Assembly (NCBI RefSeq): GCF_000165425.1
Contig: NW_001799511.1
Location: forward strand, 36,425-100,424
Direction: 5' to 3'
Length of the DNA stretch: 64,000 nt
Source of the DNA: Paramecium tetraurelia
Lineage: Eukaryota > Ciliophora > Oligohymenophorea > Peniculida > Parameciidae
Shown: positions 39,275 to 51,070 of the stretch, piece after piece
Layout: every line of letters begins with the position of its first letter
How positions within the stretch are numbered: the stretch's first letter is position 1
Notes under the pieces: model-generated
What the model saw: the letters and a program-made list of their open reading frames with translations, nothing else
The model's database searches: none
What the model was told of the DNA's origin: nothing
Translations under genes and position numbers: made by a program

Positions 39275-39712
39275 ATGTTCTATTATTGTTTCTTCTCATT
39301 ATAAATAATTATTAATTTAAAATCTCAATTTACATCCCTTAAGAATATTTCATTACACGATTTCCATTCCACAACACTCAGCTATTAGAAACAACTCACT
39401 ATAGAACCCACCTTCCCAATCCTTATTTCTTTAGAACAACGACAAACCGCCTTCCAATTCTCAAATTTAGACTTCTAAAATTAGATTTAGGAAAAGCTAT
39501 TGTAAGAGCTTTCTTGGATTAAATTCACCCTTTCCCTAATTTTCAACAAATAAATTAAATATTATAGGTTATCTATATATAATAAATAAACTTTTCAATT
39601 TCAGGTTTAGCATAAAGCCAAAGAATGGTATTCTCCACAAGAAACTTAAATTACATCCTAAAGATCCAACTTAATAGGCCTATATATAGAAATATTTAAT
39701 ACTATTCAATGA
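39275..39712 (+). CDS. Hypothetical protein, overlaps kinesin-RCC1 3' end
   Basis: A 145-residue frame from ATG 39275 to TGA 39710-39712 with no internal TGA. Residues 20-100 look coding (DFHSTTLSYQKQLTIEP, LDFQNQIQEKLLQELSW). The last 110 bp overlap the end of the kinesin-RCC1 gene on the other strand, where the RCC1 reading ([11 protein letters not shown]) is certain. An intron near 39566 that would end the gene elsewhere could not be settled. No family recognised. Confidence 0.35.
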
Positions 39713-40712
39713 ATCTGTTTTTATCTCCCAAACCCAGCTGGTCAAAAAAGTTGAAACCCCACCCCCAGACTTATTTACAAGAAGATATTGCTAAACAATG
39801 TCTTTTACCCACACTTATCTACTTGATTTTAGATAACCCTTCTATTTGTTTTGGCGTTTGTAAGAATGCTGGAATGGTGGACATCAAATGCCCTAAATTT
39901 CCATTGCTTTTCTTCCCACAACTAAAAACGTCGCCATTGTTATTAATGAATAGTGTGATATCCTCTCCACACACAACATCAACGGCTTTCATTTCTAATT
40001 ATAAATTCAAGTAACAATCAGAATTAATTTTATTTCCCAGCTACCCCTATTATCCATTCCCAGTTGTAAACACTATCCCATCCTGTCTAATAAATGCTGA
40101 ATGGTTAGTTCCTAGCGATATTTTACTTACTTTGATTCCAGTGCTTGTTGGAACATTATAGTTTTTTTTCTCTTCTAACCCAAGTCTATAATCTATATTG
40201 GATCCCCAACTATAAAATAGGTTGTCTTTATTGATTGCTGCTGAGTGGGACCTACTAGCCTCTATATATATAATCTTATCCAAAATTTTAATAGGTTCAT
40301 CCGAATTAAAGTAAGATTCATTTCCTAATTGTCCTTCATCTCCGATTCCCCAAGAAAATACTTATCCTAATGAATCTAAAATCAAAGTATGTTGACATCC
40401 ACAAGCCACTTGAATAATATTATTAAATTAAGGCTGCTTTTGAGGGGTTAAATCGTAATTCTTCCCCCAAATTAATAATTATTATTCTATATTAATTGCA
40501 GCAGAATGATAGTATCCACATGATATGGATTATAGATTTTAAATTTATATTTTATATGGTATTGGCTAACTGGCTAAAGAACCAGTTCCAAGTCGACCAT
40601 CTTTCCCAGATCCCCAAACAAATAATGCAGTTTTATCTCTTTCTGTAAATTTTGGTGTATTTGTAGATTATCTAATATTAGGATTAATAATATTAGTAAT
40701 ATTCTATAATTA

Positions 40713-40759
<47 letters not shown>

Positions 40760-42513
40760 TATTACTATTTAAAGAATAACGAGAATCATTAAGATTTTTT
40801 GAGACATTGTTAAATGCTTATTATAACACTTAAGTTTTTTTGTTAAATTGTTCATTTAATTAGAATTTACACTATTTCATCCAATTATATTCATTATTAA
40901 CTATTTCAAAATACTTTTTCAAACTTTTATCATCAAATATCTTCTAATTTTGATATGATAGTTCTCCTATATTCTAAACCACTGATGTTATTTCATTTAG
41001 CTTATTTTATAATGCATTCATAGCTTCTTGGAAGGCAGACTCTAAAATCGGCATTAATTATTAGGTTTAATAAGATTAAAAGTCAGATTGTGGATTCAAA
41101 ATTGACTAAACATAGACGTTGTTGAAAATTGATTCTTCCTACAATTATTTATTAATCAATTCTTTAAATTACTACACAAATACTTTTTGTGTTTAATTAC
41201 TCAGAGGATTGTTTAGTCCCTTAGGTAAATTGCAGTCCTAACACATTTGCATAATCTAATTGTATAAGGATTGAATTAACTATTTATGCTATTGATTATA
41301 AACTTCTTTAAGGATATTTGTATCCTCAATAAACTTTTATTTATCTTGGACTTGTAAAGCTATGTATTAAATGAAAACATCTATTATTTAATCAAAGGTG
41401 TTATTGGATTACTATTATTGCAACTATATTTTTAGCTAGTCCCTTTCTACTTTTAAATCACTTAATTCCTTCTATAATGCCTCTATAAGTCCAGCCTTGC
41501 TCAAAGATTCTTACTTAAAAATTTTGTTTTCAACCTTCTTTGCTCTCTATGCAAACCTTAATGTGGACAGAGTTTAATAAAAGTTCATAGAAGCAGGAGA
41601 CAAAGTACAAATAATGGTAGTATATGAATTCCCACCCAAAGAATTTTGTAGATACCGAGTGAGTTTTGAATCTCTATAGGGAATGTGTGATTTTTTGCCT
41701 TCAGCAAGTTTGTTAATTACATTGCTCAAAACAAACAAACTTTTATTGATATATGCTGTTTCATCCGAGGCATCCTCTTCGTTTAGTCTTTCACTACCAG
41801 CTAAATCAACAAGACTTAAAGTTGAAGTGTGCGATTCGTGTTAAACTAATATTTGAAATATTGTGTGAGATCTCGAAGAATGCTCATGAATTTATCTTTC
41901 TCTATACATACGCTATTCTTCTCCATCGCATAACAAAGACAAGGCATCATCGAAATTCTCCACCTGCTAAATTCTCAACTAATTAACAAAGGCTTGTCCA
42001 TTAATGTCCTACATTTTTAGGTTTGTGGCACCTTACTATAATAGGTCATTTATCTATTAATTATATAATTTTGAACTTGTTCATTGTATATTTCAATATA
42101 ACTAATAGCGATTGGCAATTAACATTCCTTAAATAAATCAAGTAACGTGTATGGCAATAACCCAGGGTTCTCTTAATCTCCAAGCATGGTGTAAGTTTTA
42201 CCAGAGGTAGTTTATCCATAGAGAAAGAGACTAGAATTGAATCCTTATAAAGTGTAGTTCAAAAGCTATTTGCAATGGTTATAAATATCTTCATTTTTGT
42301 CGTCATTTGAAAAGATCTTGTCTATATTAAACAAGGAAATATACCAAAAGTGAATTGGTAATTATAGAATGCATCGGCATATCTTCTAGTTGTTTGAGGG
42401 TCTCTAGGTAGCGATATAATAGTGTTTGTTTCTTTTTAGATCTTCCAAGCTTCTTCATCTTCATTTTGAAGAGGAGGTCTCATTCTTACAAAAATTTTGA
42501 TTGCTTCGTTCAT
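39601..42513 (-). CDS. Kinesin motor - coiled coil - polyQ - RCC1 repeat fusion
   Basis: One frame of about 947 residues with three 23-nt introns (42322-42344, 42054-42076, 39680-39702). Residues 1-320 are a kinesin motor: P loop [10 protein letters not shown], switch [12 protein letters not shown], switch [11 protein letters not shown] and [13 protein letters not shown]. Residues 330-570 are coiled coil. A Gln tract of 16 follows, 14 of them consecutive TAA. Residues about 590-947 are RCC1 repeats, each with a GHxxxL-type or CG-H core: [78 protein letters not shown]. The motor should walk on microtubules, while RCC1 propellers bind proteins or membranes. The frame is continuous between motor and propeller, so this is one gene, not two neighbours. 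Confidence 0.88.
40710..40757 (-). repeat. Polyglutamine tract coded by (TAA)14 CAA TAA
   Basis: Fourteen consecutive TAA codons, then CAA and TAA, read in frame as 16 Gln between the coiled coil and the RCC1 part of the kinesin fusion. On the plus strand it appears as a TTA/ATT trinucleotide run. Under the standard code this would be a wall of stop codons. Confidence 0.9.
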
Positions 42514-43139
42514 ATGAACTAAGTGTAGTCAAATTCAAATTTTTAATAATTATCTGTAAAAATTTATTAACAAGGTAAAAATGTGTTTTTGAAAAAGCAT
42601 ACAGTTCGGAGTAATTGTCAGAAGATTCTATTTAATACATTCAAAAATTATAGATAATTTCATTAATATTAAATTAATCTTTATGACATGTAAAAATAGT
42701 AACAAAGCAAAAATTACATTTATTTATGATGATAATTTACGAATAATTAAATAGGATTCCTTTATTTTTGATATTCTTCTAAGATTAAATACAATTATAA
42801 GTGGGAACTCTAAACCTTACAATTAAATAAGACAATATTTTGATTTAAATTGTTAATCTTTATATTAGAATAATTTACAGTGTTAGATGAATCATTTCAA
42901 AAATAGTATAAAAAATGCTCAGTTAATTCTAATATAACAACATTGATGTGATGTTAATTACTAGTTTCTGAGTTACTCAATAGGAAATTATATCTAAAAG
43001 TCTTTTTTTAACTTAAAATCTAAATAAAAAATATGTTAATAATGGCTATGAAGCAATAAAAATACAGATGATTTAAAGTTTACAAAATCAAAGTTAAGTA
43101 AATTTATAGAAATCAAAATTTAGTTAAATTATAGAAAAA
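42514..43139. other. AT-rich intergenic region
   Basis: About 620 bp between the kinesin-RCC1 start and the end of the next minus-strand gene. No coding-like frame, tRNA fold or repeat was seen on either strand. Confidence 0.5.
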
Positions 43140-44854
43140 TCATGATTTGTTTCTCTTTTCATCTTTTAAAACTTACACTCTCCAGCTTTCAGAAAACTCA
43201 TTAAATTTCATCATGAATTCTTAATGAAATCCAATTCCATCTTGATCTGGAATTTTCAATTTATTCAGATTTTATTATTAAATTTACTGTTAGATTTTTT
43301 TTTATTGTTGTTATTACTATAACTATTATAATTATTGCAATTTTTGCTGTTATTAATTGCATTTAGATAAATCTATCTTCATTTTGACGGAACTTTTACT
43401 CTCTGTAGCATAATTACTATTTTGATTCCTGTTTTCAAACCTTCTAATACTTTCTATGATGCTTTCATCATCTAGTCTTCCATTATATTAAAAACTAGAT
43501 TCATCTGAATCATTTACAACTGAATTATCAGCATCATGAAAACTTCTTTCAATCTTGGGGATCAGCCATCTAAGTGTAAAAATGAAAATAATTACTTTTT
43601 TTCTCGAGTAGATTAATTTTATTGTTCAGACAAAGAGTCATCATTCAAAACTTCTTCATTATAAATCTTCTCTATATCAATTCCAGTTCTGCGAATTGCC
43701 AATACTAATTTAATTAATTTTTATTCTTTTTCAGACATTTCTTAAATTTTTTGTTACATTAGGATTGTCATTTCTTTCAACTATGGAGTACTGGCAGAAT
43801 CAAGGTCCATTTATTTTTTATCTGATTTAAAGGGAGAGGGTCTCTCTTTTTCTAAGGTTTATTTTAATTGAGAAACTGTTTCTAAGAGAATATCTCTCTC
43901 TTACTCAAGAGATCTAAAGTTATTTTACCAAATATCTCTTTCCCTTCTCATTTACTCGATTAGTTCATTTAATTTTAAATCCTATTCATAAACCATCAGA
44001 ATTGCAGAATTTTATAATAATTCAAATAGATTGTTTGATATTGACATAATGATGTCTGACCACTATTGTTCTATTTCTCTCACTTAGACTTACAACTAAT
44101 TGAACACACTCTTAAATTAAATTGGAGTTCTAGCAAATTGTTTAATAAAAAGATCTTTAAATGGATCCCATAAACCTCTCTACTTCAAATACTACTATTT
44201 TTTTTGTTATTCCAGTGTGGAACCTTGAATCTGTTTGTCTAGATTTAATAATTAATCTATCAATTCCTTCGATTGACTAACCTATTAGGATTAAGCCCTT
44301 TTTTGCATCAATGTTTTTTCTCTTAACATATTCAATTGATTAATATCGATATCTACTGATTTTTTGTAGGCTGATTTATTCTGTCTTCCTCCTGGACTGG
44401 ATGAATCACAAGTTAAGTTGGATTTGGAACTAAAAAGGATCAACATTCAAATGCTTACACAAATAGATTGGTAGAATATGCCTATGAATCACCTATTATT
44501 TTCTTCAATTTCAGGGCATTCTATGAACTATACATGGAATCATCTTCTAATTGATTGCTTGTAAAGCCTGAAATACGACTTTTTGAACTACTATTTGTGC
44601 GATTATTTAATTCAGACAGATTATTTTTATTGACCTTGCATCTCTTCTCTTCAATAGATTTAGATATTGTTGGCTAGGGTTTGAAGCGTTGATGACAATA
44701 TTTTTAAGGAATGTGAAATAATTAACTAGATTCGGGTATGCTAACAGTCTTAATCATATATGAATTTGCATACAGGTTGAGATTATTATTTTTTATAATC
44801 CTGAGTTGAAGTTTTGGAGGCTGTTTCTTTGACGCTATTAGGAGTTGTTCTCAT
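43140..44854 (-). CDS. Coiled-coil protein of unknown function
   Basis: About 544 residues after introns 44749-44773, 44430-44458 and 43570-43595. The N-terminal 150 residues are Ser/Asn/Lys-rich and probably disordered. Residues about 160-370 are coiled coil (LNMLREKTLMQKRAQSQQ, LRSLEQERDILLETVSQL). A Gln-rich stretch of about 40 residues near the C-terminus is written mainly with TAA and TAG, and is followed by a short ordered tail (GIGFHQEFMMKFNEFSESW). No enzymatic motif seen. It could be a basal-body or cortical linker, but that is inference from composition alone. Confidence 0.7.
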
Positions 44855-45397
44855 GTATTCAAAGTCCGATAAATTTAATTAAATTAACAAATGTTTTATT
44901 CTGTTTTATTTTTTCATAGCACTCACAATTCTAACTTAAAGTAGGTTTTAGGGAATACAAAATTTAATACGAAGAAATTTGTAACTTCTACAACAGATTT
45001 GTACTAATGAATTAATCAATTTAAAGAATGAACCTAATCAAATTAACTACCTATTTAATTTTATTGAAATAGTAAGTACTATTGTTAAATTATTTCAATA
45101 AACTGACTTATGGATTTTAATGAGAGAGATGCAAAACAAATTATTAGATAAATCTCAGTCTATATTATTAAAAATAAAAATTGAATCAGTGAATTATAAA
45201 TACTTTCAATAATTAAGGCAATGTAAAATGATTTTATATTCATCTTACTACTTAACCAAATCCAACATGCTTGTAATGTTTTGACTTTAAGTAAATCATT
45301 TTAGACTTTCTTGGTCATTACTAATATCAATATAAAAAAAGAATATACAATATTAATAATCATTAAGTGACTGAATTCTTTTGAAATCCTTTATTTA
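44855..45397. other. AT-rich intergenic region
   Basis: About 540 bp with no supported gene. Short frames exist on both strands but lack conserved-looking composition and clear starts. Confidence 0.45.
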
Positions 45398-45700
45398 TCA
45401 TATAACAACCTTATTTCTATTATTTCCTATTCCAAACTGAAGACTTTGATTAAATTTTGGAGTTGAATTTGGAGATTCTTGATTTTTCGGAATGAACATC
45501 TTCACACTCATCAAAACAAATTCTTAGTCTTTTGAGATATCAATCGATCGATATAATTGAATCTATTGTTTAGAATCAGTCATGGGTAAAGATTCAATGC
45601 ACAGTTTTCTCTTTGATTTCAAAGTTGAGTTTGACTGACTTTGTATATGAAGCATATTTTATGATTGTTTTTTATTCTGTTTCTAACCGACACAGCCCAT
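45398..45700 (-). CDS. Small protein with MGC acylation-type N-terminus
   Basis: A single-exon gene of 100 residues starting MGCVGQKQNKK. Gly2 and Cys3 predict N-myristoylation and palmitoylation, hence membrane association, although position 6 is Gln rather than Ser/Thr, so the prediction is weaker than for the gene at 37.2 kb. The remainder is Ser/Gln-rich with one ordered segment (IDISKDQEFVLMSVKMFIP). The N-terminal eleven residues resemble those of the 37.2 kb gene, but the bodies do not match. The function is unknown. Confidence 0.55.
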
Positions 45701-45816
45701 TTGTTATATATATAATAATAAAAATAATAATGATGTCTAGAGATTAAATCTAGGTCCTCTTTCTATATTTAATAATCCATCACAAAATAATAATACTAAT
45801 TAAATATTTACACAAT

Positions 45817-46077
45817 TCATTTTCTTCTTGATTTATAATTAATTATTAATTACCAATTCAATTACTGAAGTATAAAATTATATTATTTGAATTTTGTCTT
45901 CTTAATTCTGTAATTGCAATTGAAATTACAAAGCACCACATTTCCTTTTGTTTTCATAATAAAAATCAATGAGTGATTGTTAAAAATATTCAATATAAAC
46001 TTCAAATCTCTAATTAAAATAACAATATTCAATAAAGTGTTCAAATTCTTCATCTCACACAATTTTTTTCTATTCAT
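45817..46077 (-). CDS. Possible small protein (86 residues)
   Basis: A minus-strand frame from ATG 46077 to TGA 45817-45819. It is Ile/Asn/Lys-rich with one segment that looks ordered (GNVVLCNFNCNYRIKKTKF). It could equally be a chance frame in AT-rich sequence, or the relic of a 3' exon. There is no supporting homology or splice evidence. Confidence 0.2.
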
Positions 46078-46197
46078 CCGAGATAACCTTTCAGAGGATT
46101 ACAAAGCTGTTGAATATAGAATTATATTAATATGTTCATAATATTATTTTAAACTTTATTATTAATAATATTATCAATCCACCTCAGATTATGATTT

Positions 46198-49100
46198 TCA
46201 GTTTGTTAATCTTTTTTACTTTAACTTTTAAACCATGTTTACAAGTCTATAATCTGTCAGATATTTAGAGAAGCGTAGTCTTGTTCCAATTTTAATTTTA
46301 TTTGCCCTTAAATTTATTAATTATATTTACTAGAAGATTGTAACTTCATAATTATTATGAGCCAAATAATTATCAAAAGCATACATAACATCAAAATTAT
46401 CTATACCAAAAGATTTGTTTGCATAAACAGGTATCTAATGTTATTTTACATTTTAAATATACTTCTTAAGCACTAAATGGAGAGAAACTGGAAGCAACAT
46501 TTGACAATTTTGATCCTCTCCTTGTGATGGATTTTCTGAAAGGATTCATGAAATTTTGATTCTTATTTTCTTCCTAATTAAAGTTATCTAATTAACGAGA
46601 TTGTTGCTATATTTTTTGAGGGATTGAAAAACTAGACTTCTTTAGATATTGCGATTGATTGAGATTAGGTTTGTATTAATGATTAGTTAGGGATCTTGAG
46701 GAGTTTAATCTTTAACTAACAACTTCAGGATGAAGATATATACTATTCATAGAGCTTTATTATCTGTAGGATCCAGAACCCAAGCGTTAAAGTCTGCTTT
46801 GATTCTAATCATGCATTTGGGATTCAAAATTATTATTAAATGTTAACTTTGGATCATTGTATTTTCTGATGAATTTATCTTCCATCAAGTTTTCCTCGTT
46901 CACATCATTTTAAACTTGTTTGTATCTTGATTCTTAATCATTATGTGAATCTGAATCCTCATTCTCCATGATGATATTGAGCGACTTGTCAGTCATATCC
47001 TTATTCGAGGCAACACCCCCTTACGATCCAAACCCGGCTGTATTGAACGTCCTTTTCTGTTCAACTGTTCTAACTTTTGATACGAAATCAAATTCTTAAC
47101 TGTTATCATGAATATATTAAAATTCATTATTCTAGTCCACATTTACTCTAATATAGATATATATTTATACTGCACATCATTATTATATATAGACTACTAA
47201 TCAAAGCCAGATTGTTATTTTAAGAAGGATGTAGATTTGATAAATGACTTTTCTTTGCTTACTTTGCTAAATTAACTAAAGTATGAATCTCTGATGTGAT
47301 TGTCATCAATTGGAATTTATGTTTAACTTTGTGAGGCATTATAAACATAATCTTCAACCAAATTTTAGAATGCGTTTTCAAATTCAAAGGCTTGTCTATA
47401 AAAGTTGTACGCCTTTACATCCTTATTCTTTTTTCTTCTATCTTAAAAATATTGTATATATATTGTACAATCTCTTCTCACTTATTTATGAGGAAACGCA
47501 TATTTTTTTAAAATGAAACCTAAATCAGGTTTGTAGGTTAAATAGGGGCAACTGGTTATTACATGTTAGTGGGAATTACAACAAATACATTCTTAGGGTA
47601 GTTTTTCATTAAAAAGTATCAAATCTCGTTGTTCATAAAAGAATTGCTAAGATTAATTTCTTCAAAGTTACTTTTTCATTGAAGTTCAACTGAGATAAAA
47701 AGGTTGATCTCTAAATTTTAATGAGTCTTGTAGTTCCATCAGTGATTGCAGTGAAATCCCTTGGATTTTCTGTGTAAAAAGATAGTTCTCCAAAAACAGC
47801 AAATTATGTTAATGTGAATACTATAATATCTGTTCTTGATTTCAAATGCACAGAACCTTCTAAAATAACATATAGAGAACAATCATCAGTTGCTCCTTCC
47901 TAAAATATATTTTGATTTGGTTAATAGACTATCTCAATGCATTTATCAATAATTTACTTCAATGTTGCGTTATTTAAATATTTAAAATATTAACTCAGTA
48001 GCTTATATCTTTAAACTATATTATATTCTTTAAGCAATTTATTTGAAAGTTTGTCACTAACTTCCTTATTACAAAACTTAGGTTGATTTTCTAAATGACT
48101 TCTTATTTTTAGTTTCAAAATTGAATCCAATTTATTCTGAGTAAAAAAATAACTCAATTAAGAGGATTTTTGTTCTGGTTTAAAAAGATCAATTAAAATA
48201 GACAGCTAGTATGCAAAGCAATAAAATGATAAAATAGAGATACAACAATATGCTATTATTTTATTATTGTCATTTAAATTATTGTAATCTGAGTTGAAAG
48301 TTATCATGCTTACAATTAGTTAAAATGAATTCAAATATCTTTAGGAGAAGCTTTCTTCAGCATCATTTTCATTTTCTAAATGATAAATCCAAAAACATGT
48401 AATAATATGAATGTATATAAATTATTCTATTATTAGCAATATTACTTTTTGATACGCCTTAAAAATATCAAATTCACTAACCATTAATGCCAATAATTAC
48501 AATTAAATATTCTGATGCAGATCCATAAATCTTGGAAATGTGCTTAAGATATTTATTAAGAGAATAATCCAATTAAATTTCTCCGCATTCATTATTAATA
48601 TCATCGTTATTAAAAATATCTATGTATTATTGAAATGCTTACATTATCAAAGATGAAATATTTTTGGAAATACTGTTTCAAAATTATACTGATGTTACTC
48701 TCAATTTCTCCCTTAATAGCCACGGCGCTACACGCTTTTAAGCAGCAGTCTACTATTTTCAATATTAGAAATGCCACTTGATGAGATTTCTCGCTGATAG
48801 GAATTACAAGCAAATATACATATAGCAAGAGATAATAAAATATGTTCCAAATTTTTAAAATTACAGAGTTTGGAAGTAGAACATCTTGAATTTTCATATA
48901 AAATTATACATTATCTTTAGAAACCCAATTAATCCAAATCGAATAAGTGTTTGAACTTCATAATTCTGTAATTCGTTTTGATTGTTTTACTTAATACATC
49001 TATGAATTTTTGTTTCAATTTTATTGGCTTGGTTTAAGACAACACCTTTGTTAATGTATTATGCCTCGCACTTGAAAATAATTAGAAGCTACTTTCTTCA

Positions 49101-49376
49101 AAGTTACAAGACAATTTATCATTAGAAATCTTAAATACCTTGAAAAATAACACCTCTTGATTAGTATGCATAGGGGATAGAGAGAATTTCGATTTTTCAA
49201 TAGTTTTTACAGTTGGATCTCTAACTGAATGATCATCCTCTGGCTAGTCTGGATGACCTATTGTGAAAGGTGAATACTAAAAGGGGCCTATTTAAGGAAT
49301 TTATAATACCTTAAAATAGATCATAGTTATTAAAAATTGGTTCTGTTTTTGTAGAAATTACATGATCATTTCTCAT
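46198..49376 (-). CDS. Cyclic-nucleotide-binding-domain ion channel (CNG/EAG-like)
   Basis: About 1,001 residues with seven introns (46435-46462, 47148-47170, 47442-47468, 47647-47671, 48620-48642, 48885-48909, 49288-49309). An N-terminal cytosolic region of about 150 residues is followed by hydrophobic segments S1-S6, beginning IWNIFYYLLLYVYLLVIP. A cNMP-binding domain follows (LYVILEGSVHLKSRTD, VFGELSFYTENPRDF). After that comes a Cys/His motif CICCNSHQHVITSCPYL and a 450-residue Ser/Asn/Gln-rich tail. This plan matches the many ciliate voltage-gated, cyclic-nucleotide-regulated channels of cilia. The pore region (NSFQLIVSMITFNSDYNN) lacks a recognisable GYG filter, so K+ selectivity cannot be assumed. 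Confidence 0.82.
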
Positions 49377-50031
49377 TGGATAAGATAATTATTTAATAAT
49401 TATTTTTATATGATTTTGTGATATTAAGTTGTTATAACTTGGAGATATAAATTATAATCGAGTTGTTTCAAAATAAAATTTCAAATTAATATGACATATC
49501 GAATTCAATCAACTAAATTTCTGCGGTTACAAGGAGACACTGTTTTAATCTTGATTTATTGTTATGAGCAATAAATTATTAATTTGAAATTGCGGTAAAA
49601 TAAAGATAAATTAAATAAGAATTACTAATTGATGAAGAAAATGATATTCAATACTTGCATTTATTTATGTTCTTGTAAATCGATGTTCTTAGTCCTTAGT
49701 AAAAGGAGTCACGTGTAGGGATATTAAATTGATTAATAAATTAGAAAGAAAGTAAAATATCATATCAATTTATAGTTATAATTTCTTATATTTAATTCGA
49801 AACATTAATCATTAACTCGAGAAATCAATAATAATCTTTATCTATTTGATATTCTCAAAACTTAACACTATTTTGATTAATTTAAGAAAATAAAGAATAC
49901 TTATAAGAATTAAATACATCTAATATCTAAGCTTTTAATTAATTCAAATTTATGCAATAAACATGATTTATAAATATAAAATGATAATTTAATAAGGTTT
50001 AGTTATAATATGTTCTGTACATAAATAAATA
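49377..50031. other. AT-rich intergenic region
   Basis: About 650 bp between the channel start and the end of the alveolin-like gene. No coding-like frame, repeat or RNA fold was recognised. Confidence 0.5.
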
Positions 50032-50906
50032 TCAACTAAAGATATTGTCTAAAAAGGACTTTTTTTCCTTTTATGGCTATGGCTTTTAGGCAGGTAATGG
50101 TTTTGCAGGAGGAGACTAATGATTAACATAAGAATTTACATGTCTTCTTGGATGTGATACTGGATGGCCATATGACAATGGAGGAGCATAAGAGACGGGA
50201 GCAATTCTGGAAGGGGCAAAATTAGGTTAGACATAGGGAGCATATTAAAATTGGGGTTGTTAGAACACAGGTTGAACAACTGATTAAACTGGAGCGACAT
50301 ATTAAGGAACTTATTGAACCACCGATTAAACAACAGGTTATGCTACTACTTGTTGAACTGGTTGATGAACCACTTGTCTTTCAACTGGATAATATTCTAC
50401 TCTATCTTAAAATCTATCCACAGGGATATATTCTAAATATGCTAATTAATTAACTACCTGTAACTTTATCATAGAAAACCTAAGGAATGTATTCTGTTTG
50501 ATATTCAATGGCTTAATATTCTGTTACGTATTTTTCCCTTGGGACCTAGATTCTTTATCTGACTTCTTCATATTCAATAACTGATTTCTCATAAGGGATA
50601 TATCTAAAATATATTAGACTAAGTTTGCTACTCAATTCTGCTTTCTCCCTTGATGACCTATTAGGCTGGTTAAACAGCGACTGGTTGAACAGCAACTGGT
50701 TGAACAGCTACTGGTTGAACAGCTACTGGTTATGGGATGTATTGAACAGGTGAACCAACAAAAGATTGTTAAATTGGTAAATATGAAGGACTTGCAAATC
50801 CTGCTGGTGGTGCATAGGTTCTAGGAGGTGAGTAGGCAATTGGATGTTATGGAGCAGGTCGTTAAGCCTATTATGGAGGTCTGGTAGAGGCAGGGTGATT
50901 ACTCAT
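50032..50906 (-). CDS. Alveolin-like (IMC/epiplasm) protein
   Basis: About 273 residues after introns 50604-50631 and 50433-50457. The core (residues about 105-180) is made of charged Val/Pro/Tyr/Glu repeats such as EYIPYEKSVIEYEEVRQRI, VPREKYVTEYQAIEYQ and EYIPVDRFQDRVEYYPVE. These are typical of alveolins, the intermediate-filament-like proteins under the plasma membrane and alveoli of ciliates, apicomplexans and dinoflagellates. Flanks are Pro/Gln/Val-rich and include four copies of a 15-bp repeat (QPVAV). Gene and neighbour at 51.1 kb are divergent, 164 bp apart. A cortical (epiplasm) location is inferred from the family. Confidence 0.78.
50666..50725 (-). repeat. Four tandem 15-bp repeats coding QPVAV
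   Basis: Four near-identical 15-bp units lie inside the alveolin-like gene. They differ at one or two positions, mostly third codon positions, and they keep the frame. Confidence 0.85.
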
Positions 50907-51070
50907 TTTGAATATTAAAATATTTAATAATTTAAATTGATCGTTAATCATTTTAATTGTTGATATATTAATTATAAAACTTACTAATTAACTTATAGAA
51001 TTCTCTGAATAAAATAATAGAATAGTATTTATTGGATTCGAATATTTTGATTTAGTAATATTGATTCATA
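50907..51070. promoter_or_regulatory. Divergent intergenic region
   Basis: This 164-bp AT-rich gap between the start codons of the alveolin-like gene (minus) and the SPP-like gene (plus) should hold both promoters. No motif was recognised. Confidence 0.4.

Noticed and set aside
39709-40283. A plus-strand frame of about 100 residues starting [14 protein letters not shown].
   Set aside because: It runs antisense through clear RCC1 repeats ([20 protein letters not shown]) and is a shadow of that gene.
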